64,000 nt of DNA from Dermanyssus gallinae (GCA_003439945.1 QVRM01000431.1:1-64000); one strand, 5' to 3'. Counted from the stretch's first letter, positions 23,706-34,076 are shown. Notes: generated from the letters alone by a model not told the origin. Program-made: numbers and translations.

Positions 23706-23804
23706 CTAAAGGACAACGTGAAGCCGTGCGGCTAAAGGACAACGTCACGCCCTGTGGCTAAAGGACAACGTCAAACCGTGTGGCTAAAGGACAACGTCGA
23801 GAGG
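23706..23804. repeat. 26 bp minisatellite, four units
   Basis: Units start at 23706, 23732, 23758 and 23784 with the shared opening CTAAAGGACAACGT. The spacing is exactly 26 bp, not a multiple of three, so no repeated peptide is conserved. Differences cluster in the second half of each unit. The block sits in a GC-rich, CpG-rich stretch (23320-24080). Confidence 0.92.
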
Positions 23805-24099
23805 CAGCAACGACCGACCGGCATCAAGCAGTTAATTACCGTCCCGCCGTTCCCGCCGCCGCCGCCGTCGGCAGCGAACAGGACCCTAGACCGCCGTGAC
23901 GGGACCGACCGTCGGGACCGCTTACTTACCTAGCCGCTCTCCTAGCGCCTTCACTGCCGCTATTCCTACTGTCGCCCTTGTGAACGGGGCGGTCGGCCTT
24001 GCGCCCTAGCGATCCCACTGTTCAATCAAGTTGTGCGACGGTGGCGCCTATGTCTACGTGTTGTATCGTATGGTATCGGGTTGTCGTGGGCTCTACCAA

Positions 24100-24560
24100 G
24101 ACAGAGCGGTCGTCATTTTCGTCGTAACGTGTTTTTCTTTTCTTATGTTCTTTTACTTTTTCTTATAGTAGAGGGGTCCAACGCAAATTTTTAAGGCGAT
24201 TAAGATGGCGGTGCAACCTCGACAGGGATGCGATCGCCCAACCGCCAATATCCGCCCTGTTTGTAAAACAAAATGTCTCTGCCCTCCGCATACTTCGAAG
24301 GGCAGGAATGATTGAAATTTTTTGACAATCTACTCCAACAGCCTACGTAGTGGCCACACTATTGTGCCAAAGGACACCGCTCGCACTGAGCGTATTAATA
24401 ATATATTTGCCTGTACCAAACCAAGCAGTTATCGCCTGAACAATTTGGTGTATCTTCATTGTTGTAACCTGTATCAACCCCTTTTAATAAAGGCGCTATT
24501 GAATATATGAATATTGAATATTATTTTCTTTTGCCTTTATTCTGCTTATTTTTTCTTTCT
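24100..24560. other. unique sequence with an AATAAA near its end
   Basis: The stretch loses GC from left to right and carries AATAAA near 24488. It could be the 3' end of a plus-strand transcript, but no coding exon upstream supports that. Confidence 0.2.
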
Positions 24561-25021
24561 CTCACTCAGTTCCTTTTTCTCTGCTTGTTTCCCCTTTTCC
24601 TCTGCTGGTTTTCCTTCTTCTTAGGCTCCTTTTTCTTTTCTTCCGCTTCGTTTATTTTTCTTTTGCCTCGTCGTCCCATCGTCATCCATAGTTGTCATCA
24701 TAGTCGACGGGTTAGGCCATGCTCTTCGTCTGCGATCTTCCTTTGCCACGCAGCTTTTGTGTCTTGACCTGTGTCGCTCTATACACGTGTTGCCACATTT
24801 ACGTTCTCATCATGTCGCGACATATCGCTAGCTACAGCTACGTTTACAACTGTGATGACGATATATAAGTCTCATCGCAATCGTTTTCTAATAAGAAGAC
24901 GAAGCCGCTGGAGGATTTGTTGATAATTGGTTATTATTGGAGTTGTTACTTTATATAGTATTATTAGACGCAACGTAGAGTTTCTCTTTAACGCGAGTAA
25001 TAGTATATAACAAGACTAATG

Positions 25022-25491
25022 TACCAGTGGGATCAACAAGTTCGTAGCGTGGAACAAAAGCAATAGACGCACAAAGACCACGTATCGTTTATTATTCAGT
25101 ATAATCCCCCCGAGGCTTAACACATGTAGTCCAAAAATCCTCAATAGGCTCAATAGACCCCGAGTAAATTATTCAGAATCTTTAGACCCAAGAAGTTCGT
25201 CTACGCGCCGTATTACATATTTGTTGTTCGGAAATATCTTTCCAAAGAGAAACTTTTAGAAGTTTCCAAACAGATAATAGTCGCACGCGCGGCTAGCTCC
25301 GAGAAATATGGGGGAGGCTCGACAAATTGGAACTTGCGTTTGCGTAATTTAACCATAGCAAAAAGACGGACGCATCTCTTTTCCCTGCTGTTCGTGGTGA
25401 AACAGCACAGTTCTTTTCTGCATCGCGGGCCGTAATGCTATGATGCGTTCCTTCGAACGGTCCGTTCGAAAAAGTATTGCAGTTGTATATA
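25022..25491 (-). pseudogene. mariner transposase relic, C-terminal part
   Basis: Read on the minus strand: a decayed VLFHQDNA-type block (VLFHHEQQGK), then the third-aspartate block CDYYLFGNF followed by KFLFGKIF and RRVDELLG, and finally the typical mariner C-terminus TTCVKPRGDYTE with a stop near 25090. Stops replace residues after GNF and after KDSE, and the second catalytic aspartate is lost, so it is dead. The 3' end at 25024 begins CCAGTGGGATCAACAAG next to a TA (25022-25023), as expected for a mariner terminus. The N-terminal half is absent; a MITE starts at 25492, where the sequence breaks off. The superfamily call is firm, the subfamily unknown. Confidence 0.85.
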
Positions 25492-26086
25492 CACGGTGTG
25501 ACGGAAAGATTTTTAAAGCGATACATGGAATTGTAGAGGTCGTTAAAGCAAATATTTTTTCTAATGGAACATGGTCTTTGAGAAGTCTTGTTTCGGAGTG
25601 AGAGTGAAATTACTACAATTTGTGACATTGGTGTTTTTGCCCGACATAAGAGCACAAAATGTGCTGTTGCGAGACAACCAGTCCTCTTAGACAGAAATTA
25701 AACACATTGTTGTGTTCCTGAGAAAATTCTGCTTCTTCCGAAGAGCACCGGTCAGAAGGTGCAACACGGTCGTTTAAAAGAGAATTCGTTAGAAATGAAG
25801 TTCTTTATTAGCTTTCACGCCAAGTACCTCAAAATCATAACCCGACGTCACCCACAGCGTTCAAAACTAACATATTCAGCAAATACGCATTTTATGACGA
25901 TCAGTTTGGTACCAAACAATGCGAGCCGTGGTTGAAGAGTAATTAAAATGTTTCGGTGGGATGTCGAGATTAAGTGCATGTAAAATTACTGTGTGGCGAC
26001 ATTCACTACCACCGACGAAAAAATATTTGCTTTAACGAGCTCTACAATTCTATGTACCGCTTTAAAAATCTTTCCGTCACACCCTG
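25492..26086. mobile_element. 595 bp MITE with 70 bp terminal inverted repeats
   Basis: Left arm 25492-25561 and right arm 26017-26086 are reverse complements over 70 bp with about four differences. The element begins CACGGTGTGACGG, ends CCGTCACACCCTG, and is flanked by TA at 25490-25491 and 26087-26088, the target duplication of Tc1/mariner-type transposases. The 455 bp interior has no transposase motif, so this is a non-autonomous foldback MITE. It abuts the broken edge of the mariner relic on the left and, on the right, CTTGGTGAACCAGAAAG, which resembles another mariner terminus. Confidence 0.92.
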
Positions 26087-26354
26087 TACTTGGTGAACCA
26101 GAAAGTTCGCAGCATCGCCAGTCTGTCTACGATTTCAAAATTTTCAAGCCGACCGGAGGACGGCAAACGCCCAGACAGGATGGTATTTATGCTACGATTT
26201 GAGCCACAAGCTAAAATGCTAAATTTGGATACGATACAACCGTCACCTACTCCTTAGCCTTTTTTTGTAACTGGCGGTGGCGGCGCATCCGAAGTTCGCT
26301 ATGCAGCCCTTGCTGGGGCTAACAATCAAAATTAAATAAAAAAATAAATACTCA

Positions 26355-26840
26355 TGAATCGGGTATTCCCTCTTGTGTTAGAAATCTTGGGTGCTCCTGG
26401 CCATCATACCAGTCAGCTCATTCGCAGGGTCGGCATCTTGGTAAACCAGTCACCCGGTGATACGAGATCGTGCTTCTGTGTTAGGCAACGTGTGAATTTT
26501 TTCATACAATGGGGAAGCGCCGTCTTCGTTTCGGGCACACTTTCAAAGTGGTGTTTATCTAGTCTATATATATATATATATATTTCACACAATTTGCCGA
26601 CAAGACCATTTGGCAGTTGTTAGTCTTGTACAGTCCGTTCACAGCGCGACTTATATTTGATATGATTTGAGTCCTAATATCATCCTATGTAATGATGAGT
26701 CGGTTGCGGACATCACAATGCGACCTAGTCCGGTTTTAGGCGACCACAAACTAATTTGTTTCTCAATCGTAGTCTGGACAGATGACAAATCTAGCATAAA
26801 AACCAGACTTGACTATGTTCGGCGAACGGCGACTTTATAT
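26355..26840 (+). pseudogene. old LINE, 5' segment (endonuclease remnants)
   Basis: The plus strand encodes broken pieces of a non-LTR endonuclease collinear with the intact minus-strand LINE next door. They are APGHHTSQLIRRVGILV (equivalent to SPTGSHSELILRMENLI there), a decayed GDxNxP block near 26480, and SPNIILCNDESVADIT, then SPVLGDHKL with the conserved D-H pair near 26737. It ends at about LDYVRR (26810-26830), where the younger LINE begins. A (TA)n at 26563-26582 interrupts it. Stops and frameshifts make it non-functional. Confidence 0.78.
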
Positions 26841-26865
26841 ATTCACACACCCTTTAGCAGGGGGG

Positions 26866-29715
26866 CTTTATTACAACCACAGATAAGTGCTCTATTACAA
26901 GAAAACAACCCTGCCAAAGCCGGCGGCTTACGAGGAAGGTTGAGTATGGTTATACCTACAAGCTAGACGCCATGCAAACATCCTGTTAACAATCGTTTTC
27001 TTTGCAACAGTTCTTGACTGGATATTGAGCCCGGCGCGAGTCCTTGTTGTGGCAATATTGAAGAACTTCGCCGCTCTCTCAGGCTGCTTACATATCCAAG
27101 TAAACGTGGATTTGTCAATTCTTTCTAACATGGATGCAATATCTTCACATTTTACGTCATTCTCATTAATATTGCAGCGAGACGCAACACGCCTGACAAA
27201 TTTCTTGTGAAGTTTAGTAAGCGTGTTATTGTCACGGAAATAGCCTAGATTCCACACCGGCGAGGCATACAGTAGGACCGGCAGAACATATTGCTTATAC
27301 AACCTTATGTACAGAGAGGGTTTTTTTAATACAATACAACGAAATATCCAGTTAAGCCTACGTGTGGCCAGGGCTGTCATTTCTAAAACGTGGGGAGTAT
27401 AGCTAAGAGTACAGTTTGTCAATATGCCTAAATCTTTAATAGACGTCTTAGCCATTAGCACCTCCGAGCCCAACGTGTATCTGTGTACAGGGTTATTGTG
27501 GCCAAAGTGTAAAACGGCACACTTGTTTACAGATAGCTTAAGATCAAGCCTTTTACACCACACTATGAAAGCATCAAGTGTATTTTGAAGAAGTCCGGCA
27601 TTCTTATCATTATCTACAGCTATATACATTTTTACATCGTCAGCATATATTTTTGTTTGCACTAGCTGGGGCACTATATATTTCAAGGAGTCAGTATACA
27701 GTATGTACATTAGTGGGCCTAGTATAGTGCCCTGAGGGCAACCCGACGTCACTTCAGCAGTGGAGGATAGGCAATCATTTACCCTGACTCTGAAAGACCT
27801 ATTGGTAAGGAAGGCCTTAATCCAGTTAATAATACGATTTCCAACTCCATAACGCGGCAGAATGTTGAGCAGCTTTAAGTGCGTTGTGGTTTCGAAGGCG
27901 GACTTGAAGTCAAAGTAGACGCAGTCAAATGGTCTTCCCTCGTTAACCATAAGAGACCAGTCATTTTGTGTCTCAAGCAGCTGCAGGACCGTAGAGTGGG
28001 CGGGACGGTACGCAAATTGTTCCTTGGAGATTAGACCTTGTGCATTAGCATTGCTGTAGATCGCTTCAGTGATGATTTTCTCGAACAATTTACAAGGCAC
28101 TGACGTGAGCGAGACCGGCCTTTTGTTGTTAGGATCGCTTTTGTCCCCACGTTTATGTACAGGGCAGACAAGAGCGCAACGAAAAAGATTCGGTACAGAT
28201 CCCTCCTCGAGGGATCGACGAAATATAATTGCTAGTGGAACACATACCTCATAACCGCACTTTTTATATACAAATGCAGGGATCCCCTCAGGGGTAGCAC
28301 TGCGTTTGTTGGCTAGCCCGTGAAGATGCTTAGCAAGGTTTTCAGGCGATGAGTCAGCGTCATTCACAAGAATCAAATTGTCAGGCGTTGGCACAGGGAG
28401 AGCAGAGTGGGAGTTCCGCTCCTCCAATTCATCATGTGAAGGGTAGGTTGCAGCAAAAACATTTTTAAGAATTTCAGCTTTTTCAAAGTTGTCCGTTGCG
28501 TAGGAGCCATCGGGTCGCTTGATCGTGGCTAGGCTATCCTTAGTTTTCATACGCTTCTGCACGTACTTGTGGATGGCGGCAGGAGTTGTCGACTGGGCAA
28601 CACTACACTCTTCCATGATCCGTTGCCTATGAAGCATTCGTTTTAGCTTCTTTTGTAGAGCAGCACCGTTCTCCAGAGTTGCGCTATTCAGTAGGCGGGT
28701 TACCCGCTGAATGTCACTGTTTAACTTTCCAGCGGAATCGATGATCTTGACCGGTACAAAAATCTCAAGCAGGAAGAACATGTAATTCACAAATGTGTTG
28801 TACATTTCATCTACGTTGGAGCATGACACAAAAAAGGAGTTCCAGTCGGTTGTCATCAGATTACAAACCATCCCTTCATAGTCGCCTTTGTCATAGTCCC
28901 AACAGTAGTGACGGGCATCAGGGATGTTTGAGCGACGATATATTGTGAATGTCAGCATTTTATGATCTGTGGCGATCGGTGAAGTCGACACACTCACCTT
29001 CTCAACAGAATCATCGTTTGTCAGAACCACGTCCAATATGTTACGCCCCCGAGAAGGAGTACTGACTAGTTGCTGGAGCCCAGAGTCACAACAGAACTGA
29101 AGTAGTATTTCCTCCGTCGAGATTCTGCCATCAGCAGTCAAATCAGCTGAATTGGCCGCAGGTCGTAATGATGTGGATCCCCGCCAACCCGACCAGTTTA
29201 TACCAGGTTGGTTAAGGTCCCCAGAGAGAACTACACTCAGATCGTCCAACACCAGATTACCCAGATCCGCAATTAGATTCTCCATTCTCAGGATTAGCTC
29301 ACTATGCGATCCGGTTGGACTGAAATATGTGCAAATAAAACGGGTTCTGCTTCCTTCCAGGAGCAGATCAGCTGCAATGATTTCCGACGAACAGGCATTC
29401 AGTTGGGCGACCTCAGAGCAGGGGAGTCTAGAATTTACTAGAAGCATAACACCACCGCCCACTTGACCGCCCCGGTCCTTACGAAAAACTTCATATCTTC
29501 CACAGTCAGCAAGCTCAGCATCCGTAACCTTATCAGACAGCCACGTCTCCGTTATGAAAGCGATGTCAATTTCTTCAGTCTTCATAAAAGCGTGCAAACA
29601 GTCGATGGCTCCCGGTTTTGCGAGCGATCGCGCATTTAGAGACAGACATTTTAATTCTAGGTCTTGTTTCACAGTATCTTCGGCCTCCTTATCATTATCC
29701 AGTGCAGTTTTCCTT
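26866..29715 (-). mobile_element. non-LTR retrotransposon (LINE) insertion, 5' truncated
   Basis: This young LINE lies on the minus strand inside an older plus-strand LINE. Its 3' end follows the stop of the long frame by about 60 bp and includes TTGTAATAAAG rather than a long poly-A. On the 5' side the frame stays open to about 29713 without an ATG, so the copy probably lost its upstream part, including any ORF1. No clear target duplication is visible. The endonuclease-RT layout without RNase H places it near the CR1/Jockey groups. Confidence 0.8.
26928..29672 (-). CDS. LINE ORF2: endonuclease and reverse transcriptase
   Basis: A 914-residue uninterrupted frame. The N-terminal apurinic-type endonuclease (about residues 8-245) shows N13 (LSLNAR), E42 (FITETWL), SGDLNQP with D152/N154, DVVLTND (D214) and the D236-H237 pair in SPIATDHK. 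The reverse transcriptase (about 490-760) shows QFAYRPAHS, YFDFKSAF with D588, GCPQGTILGPLMY, and YADD with catalytic D678/D679, then LSVNKC. A C-terminal region with LLYASPVW follows. The protein would nick target DNA and copy the element's RNA. All catalytic residues are present, so the enzyme could be active. The listed start is a GTG; no ATG precedes it within the open stretch, so the true N-terminus is uncertain and the copy is probably 5' truncated. Confidence 0.9.
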   Translation of the reverse strand: MKQDLELKCLSLNARSLAKPGAIDCLHAFMKTEEIDIAFITETWLSDKVTDAELADCGRYEVFRKDRGGQVGGGVMLLVNSRLPCSEVAQLNACSSEIIAADLLLEGSRTRFICTYFSPTGSHSELILRMENLIADLGNLVLDDLSVVLSGDLNQPGINWSGWRGSTSLRPAANSADLTADGRISTEEILLQFCCDSGLQQLVSTPSRGRNILDVVLTNDDSVEKVSVSTSPIATDHKMLTFTIYRRSNIPDARHYCWDYDKGDYEGMVCNLMTTDWNSFFVSCSNVDEMYNTFVNYMFFLLEIFVPVKIIDSAGKLNSDIQRVTRLLNSATLENGAALQKKLKRMLHRQRIMEECSVAQSTTPAAIHKYVQKRMKTKDSLATIKRPDGSYATDNFEKAEILKNVFAATYPSHDELEERNSHSALPVPTPDNLILVNDADSSPENLAKHLHGLANKRSATPEGIPAFVYKKCGYEVCVPLAIIFRRSLEEGSVPNLFRCALVCPVHKRGDKSDPNNKRPVSLTSVPCKLFEKIITEAIYSNANAQGLISKEQFAYRPAHSTVLQLLETQNDWSLMVNEGRPFDCVYFDFKSAFETTTHLKLLNILPRYGVGNRIINWIKAFLTNRSFRVRVNDCLSSTAEVTSGCPQGTILGPLMYILYTDSLKYIVPQLVQTKIYADDVKMYIAVDNDKNAGLLQNTLDAFIVWCKRLDLKLSVNKCAVLHFGHNNPVHRYTLGSEVLMAKTSIKDLGILTNCTLSYTPHVLEMTALATRRLNWIFRCIVLKKPSLYIRLYKQYVLPVLLYASPVWNLGYFRDNNTLTKLHKKFVRRVASRCNINENDVKCEDIASMLERIDKSTFTWICKQPERAAKFFNIATTRTRAGLNIQSRTVAKKTIVNRMFAWRLACRYNHTQPSS

Positions 29716-29719
29716 AGTC

Positions 29720-30850
29720 AATGAGAGGGAAAGCTTTGAAGACTTTGAAGTTATAAGAATCAATCTTAAAGCAGCCGACTGGGCGATGTCCTTCACACAC
29801 GCCACATCGGTGTCCGGCATGTATGATATGCTTGTCAGGTACATTCACATGCTAATAGAACTGCTCCTACCAAAGAAGGGAGAATCGACCTTCAATAGGC
29901 CAGTCAACGAGCACATAAAAATAATCCAGATGGCTCTAGTCATTCAAATCCTCAAAACAAAGATATCTTATTCGTAAAAGGAATTCTCAAATACAATGCG
30001 AAAAAAATAGTATTGCTTGAACCTAACACCTTTAGGAGCCGGAACATGAAAACTATTGCTGACTACGTTTGAGGGTGTGTGGTTGTGCGAGACTCGTTAG
30101 CATTAAGAGTGTGCTGAAGTACAAAACAAGTGGTATGCCAGATGGGATCCTATCTTACGTGCTCCTTATTGAAGGAATCTAAAGTAAAACATTTTTTTCT
30201 GCACAGCAATAGTATGTCCTGTGCACAAAAAGGTTATAAACGCTCTGTCTCAGAGGTGTGTATCACATATTACTGGAAGGCAAAACGATATATGAGAACG
30301 CGGACACTCAAGAGCTTGTCACTAATGCACAGTTTACGACCGCCCGGGTCGCTACAAGCTCTACTTTGCAACCTCGTGAATCTATATCGAATGCTTCAAC
30401 GTCGTGTTCTCTCATTTCAAGTCTGCGTTTGACAGTGTAACACACGAAAATTTCGTAAATCGCTAGCACTTCTGGAAGCTTCGGTAGAAGTTACGGTATT
30501 GGCGACAAACTCAATGCCTAATCACGCAGTTTTCCTCACCACAGAAGCTTTATTGCTCCGAGCAAAAACTACACCTTCTTCGCTTTAGGCTATGCGTTCC
30601 CAGTATGCCCACAAGGCAGATCTTATGTATATACTGTACAACGTTATGTAAATTATCTCTATCAGGGTAACGCTGGTGACGTTAAAATATATGATAAAGC
30701 TGAGACAGAACGAATATCAACTGGTTTTCCACAACACACCTTACTTAAATTCGAAAAATTGTCGTTCTCTCTAGCTATTAGCCAGTCGAATCGTAACTTT
30801 GCTGCCCTACACTTCAGACACGGCAACCTCGAATATGGCGGAATTGCATT
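29720..30850 (+). pseudogene. old LINE, 3' segment (linker and RT remnants)
   Basis: This continues the plus-strand LINE interrupted at 26840. ESFEDFEVIRINLKAADW followed by GMYDMLVRYIHMLIELL matches the intact neighbour's linker (GDYEGMVCNLMTTDW, EMYNTFVNYMFFLLEIF). RT remnants follow in changing frames: SGMPDGILSYV (near 30130), CAQKGYKRS (near 30225), an NAQFTTARVATSS fingers segment, HFKSAFDSVTH (near 30415), VCPQG (near 30603) and GNAGDVKIY in place of the YADD box (near 30670). The lost aspartates and multiple frameshifts show that it is dead. The 3' boundary is not defined. Confidence 0.78.
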
Positions 30851-30889
30851 GCTGGCCTGTGACTACGTTTGAACGGCCGATCGAACGTT

Positions 30890-31095
30890 AGTTGATTATA
30901 AGTGCCTTGATATGAACCCCGAATATGAGTACATTATTGGTGGATAGATACGTCCAAGACATCGAACTACAAGGGGGCCAAGGGTCTCACGTCCACCAAA
31001 TTTAAAGTTTCGGAGCACGTTCAAACGTTGTCTTCGAGCCACAAAGAGAACAAACTGGTTAATTGAATCGTTCTGATGGGAGGGATTCTGCACCC
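30890..31095. other. possible 3' end of the old LINE
   Basis: Unique-looking sequence between the last recognisable RT remnant and a TA-rich tract. A minus-strand 65-codon frame has no motif. Confidence 0.25.
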
Positions 31096-31099
31096 TACA

Positions 31100-31212
31100 A
31101 CTATCATAATAATTATATAAATTGTATATATTGAATTATATATGTATATTTAATATATATATTATATATATATTATATATATATATATTATATATATATA
31201 TATATCTATAGA
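31100..31212. repeat. TA-rich tract
   Basis: Repeated ATTATATATA units growing into pure (TA)n. Confidence 0.92.
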
Positions 31213-31219
31213 TACAACT

Positions 31220-31617
31220 GGTTCTTTTTGAGAAAAGCTTTCTATAGTTATTGTTCGCAACGCGGTACAAAACATGTGATTTATTTATCTACAAATGTAG
31301 TAACCGTTGTTGTCATTGTCGTCGTCGCTATTGCCATTAGTAGCATGACCGTGCCTGACGTCATCACCGCCACGATGCTTGGGGGCCCTTAAGTTGTTGT
31401 TGTTGTTATTGTTATTGTTGTGATGGTGCTATCGCTCTGTAGTGGCAGTAGAACAATCTTGCACTAAGCGTGCGCCAGTCTGGCGTATGCGCAGCACACG
31501 TTCGTCACAACGCCCCCGCCTAACATGTTACGCAGACGAACGTGTCATTGCATGCTTGCTCTTCAGGGCGTTGTGCTTATTGAAAACTCTTTCCCTGTAC
31601 GGGTCTCCCTTTCCACT
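31220..31617. other. unique sequence with short GTT runs
   Basis: Short GTT/GTC triplet runs lie at 31310-31330 and 31392-31422. No gene is recognised. Confidence 0.4.
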
Positions 31618-31618
31618 T

Positions 31619-31643
<25 letters not shown>
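31618..31643. repeat. (TA)n microsatellite
   Basis: Uninterrupted TA run. Confidence 0.95.
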
Positions 31644-31649
<6 letters not shown>

Positions 31650-31789
31650 TCACCTCGCGTTCAGTCATAAATTTCCCTGATATGTTTTGATTTGTTATGC
31701 GCAGTACGTCATTTTTGTCAGCCTGCCCGGTCAATCGTTTCTGCACCCACTTGCCAATCTCACGTGGAGCTGCCGTTGAAGTCACCGTT

Positions 31790-32150
31790 GCAGCAGCAAC
31801 AACAACAACAACAACAACAACAACAGCGGTTACGAGGTCAACGAAGACGTTGACTTCCGAACGTCTCCCGAACCCCCCGCCAAAAGAATGCATCTGTTCT
31901 CTACGCAAATATTCGTCCTGTTATTGGTCATAGCAGTAATAGTAGTAGTAGTAGTTATCCGTAGTACTAACTGCAATGCTAGGTGGTTGTTTTAGGGCGA
32001 TCCTCACTGTATATGTTTTCCACATACCCCATAAGGCGCTGGCGCTGGAGCAGCAACATTAGACACAGCAACAACAGCAATAGCAAAAACAGCAGCAGCA
32101 ACAACAACAACAGCAGCAGCAGTAACAGCAGGAACAATAACAACAGTAAA
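31790..32150. repeat. (CAA)n and (CAR)n triplet clusters
   Basis: CAA array at 31795-31824, AGT array at 31937-31957, and mixed CAA/CAG units at 32050-32145. They are pyrimidine-poor on this strand. Confidence 0.9.
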
Positions 32151-32309
32151 ATATACGTATGTTTGTCAACTTTTGACCATTGACGGCTGATCCACTTTGA
32201 ATGACATATTTGCGTTGCAGTTGGCGCTACTGTGGTGCTGTTGAATCTAGTATTGCTATCGATGCTACTTCTGCCATTATTGCTAGATGTGAGTCGACGA
32301 AGACCCGGA

Positions 32310-32360
32310 TCTGTCGTTGCTTTTGTTATTGTTGTTGTTGCTGCTGCTGCCGTCGTTGCT

Positions 32361-32392
<32 letters not shown>

Positions 32393-32680
32393 GGCTGTTG
32401 TCATTGTCTTTGTGGCCACTGTCGGTGCTGTTTTTGTCATTATCGGTGTTGTTGTTGGTATTGTTTGTGGTCTTGTTGTTGACGTTGTTGTTGTTGTGGC
32501 TGTTGTTGTCATTGTCGGTGCTGTTGTTTTTATTGTTTTTAGTGTTGTTGTTGTTGCTATTGTCGTCGCTGCGATTACAATATTAGCATCACCATTGTTG
32601 TTGTCGTTGATTTTGTTGTTGTTGTTGTCGTCGTCGTCATCATCACCACCACCATCATCATCATCATCCTCGATCCCACG
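32310..32680. repeat. 370 bp (GTT)n-rich array ending in (ATC)n
   Basis: GTT/GCT/GTC units with frequent single substitutions, then (CATCAC)n/(CATCAT)n at 32635-32668. The strand sense is opposite to the CAA clusters just to the left, so the region 31.8-32.7 kb forms a large imperfect inverted arrangement of CAA and GTT triplets. Confidence 0.9.
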
Positions 32681-32689
32681 TTTCCGTGT

Positions 32690-33220
32690 TGGCCGACATC
32701 TCAGAAGTGGCATGCGATCTCTCATCGTCCCCTGCTTCCAACCCCTAAGCAGCCTCTTTTACGCCCCACGTGTCTCTGTTGTCTCGCCTAGCCCTCGGAA
32801 CATGATGTTGTACACGTACAGGGCGCGTCGTTGCACCGTTACGTCTACGTCGGGCGACCACGCTGACGGGTGGACAGACGTCGCCGAGCTGCCATTGGGC
32901 TTCTTGGCTGGTTGGTTGGTTGGTTGGTTTGTGGGCAGAGTTGACGCACGCCATCTGCTACAGGTTACAGCTGGCAGCTAAAACCACTGCTTCTGCAGCG
33001 CCCATTGATGGCTGGCTGGCTGACGGGCGGGCTCGATCGCTCGATCGATCGAATGAATGCTCTCGGGGGAGCAACGGCCCTAATATTTTCTCGACGTCCT
33101 CGTTGGGTCATGTGTGCTGCCGTCGTCTTCTGAGGGAAGCAAGTCTTCTTGCAAGTCTTCTTGCAAGCAGCTGCTTCGGTATCATTGTCATTTGTCGGTG
33201 CGAGAGCCGTTTCTCGATGG
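32690..33220. other. unique sequence with small tandem units
   Basis: Includes a GGTT tetranucleotide run (32907-32930), a CGAT run (33034-33050) and a GCAAGTCTTCTT duplication (33138-33163). No gene is recognised. Confidence 0.4.
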
Positions 33221-33435
33221 GCTTGCTGCTGCTGCTACTCCCACTACAACCACCACCACCACCACTACCACCAGCGTTACTAGGCGTCGATTGAACAGCT
33301 TTTGCGCTGTGTTTGATCCTGCTTCACGCCGGCGGTGAGAAAGTGGGAGGAATTGCTTGCTTACCAACAACAATAGCAACCGCAGCAGCAACAACAACAA
33401 CAACAGCAGCCACATGTACAACAACAACAAAAACA
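33221..33435. repeat. triplet clusters (GCT), (CAC), (CAA)
   Basis: GCT at 33222-33236, CAC/CCA at 33248-33272, and CAA/CAG at 33365-33435. Confidence 0.88.
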
Positions 33436-33559
33436 AGCGCATCATTTCCAGTAGCAAAGACAACGACTTTGATCTCGCCAATTCAAAAGATGAGAAAAGC
33501 TGACACCTTGGCTCACGGCGTGTTGAGCTATCGATAAATCGATTCACCTCTCTCCGTAC

Positions 33560-34076
33560 CAGAGATAGAGAGAGAGGAAGAGGAGGAAGCAGAGAGAAAA
33601 AGAACCAGAAGAATGAGAAGACAGAACACAACAACTTTAAGCGCGACTAAAGCTTTCGAATGACGGCGACGGAATCTGCAAGAAAACTGCAAGAAGGGCT
33701 GCTATGGCAGAATTGTGCGGCGTCCCTCACACGCCCGAGTATGCACACATCATCTCAAGAAGTCAAAGACATCTCACGTCTAACAGAACTACGTACGAGT
33801 TTGTATGTAGATACACGTATAGGCGTGCGTGCGTAACTGATACTGCAGGTTCGTAACAGTAGTACGGCTAGCAGTAACAAGCAACGCTTTATACGCCAGT
33901 GTTTACTCCACCACGGCCGCTACGACCGGCCGTGGTGCCGCAAGCTTGAAGCGTCAATATGCAGCTTCGATCGGTCAGTGGGTGCGTGGGCGTCTATTTG
34001 CCATAACATTGATATTGTCTACTATTTGTTACTCTATTTGTCTCAGTTCTCGATTTCGTTCTCGTTATCACTCCCC
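33560..34076. other. unique sequence
   Basis: Purine-rich at first (33565-33600), then ordinary unique DNA with no coding motif. Confidence 0.4.

Noticed and set aside
23706..23804. CRISPR-like direct repeats
   Set aside because: The units abut with no distinct spacers, the period is 26 bp, and the DNA is clearly from an animal; it is a minisatellite.
24480..24500. Polyadenylation signal AATAAA
   Set aside because: The hexamer is common by chance in AT-rich DNA and no upstream exon supports a transcript end. The same applies to AATAAA near 41040.
31979..32725. 248-249-codon frames on both strands
   Set aside because: Both strands are open over the same triplet arrays, which points to composition, not coding.
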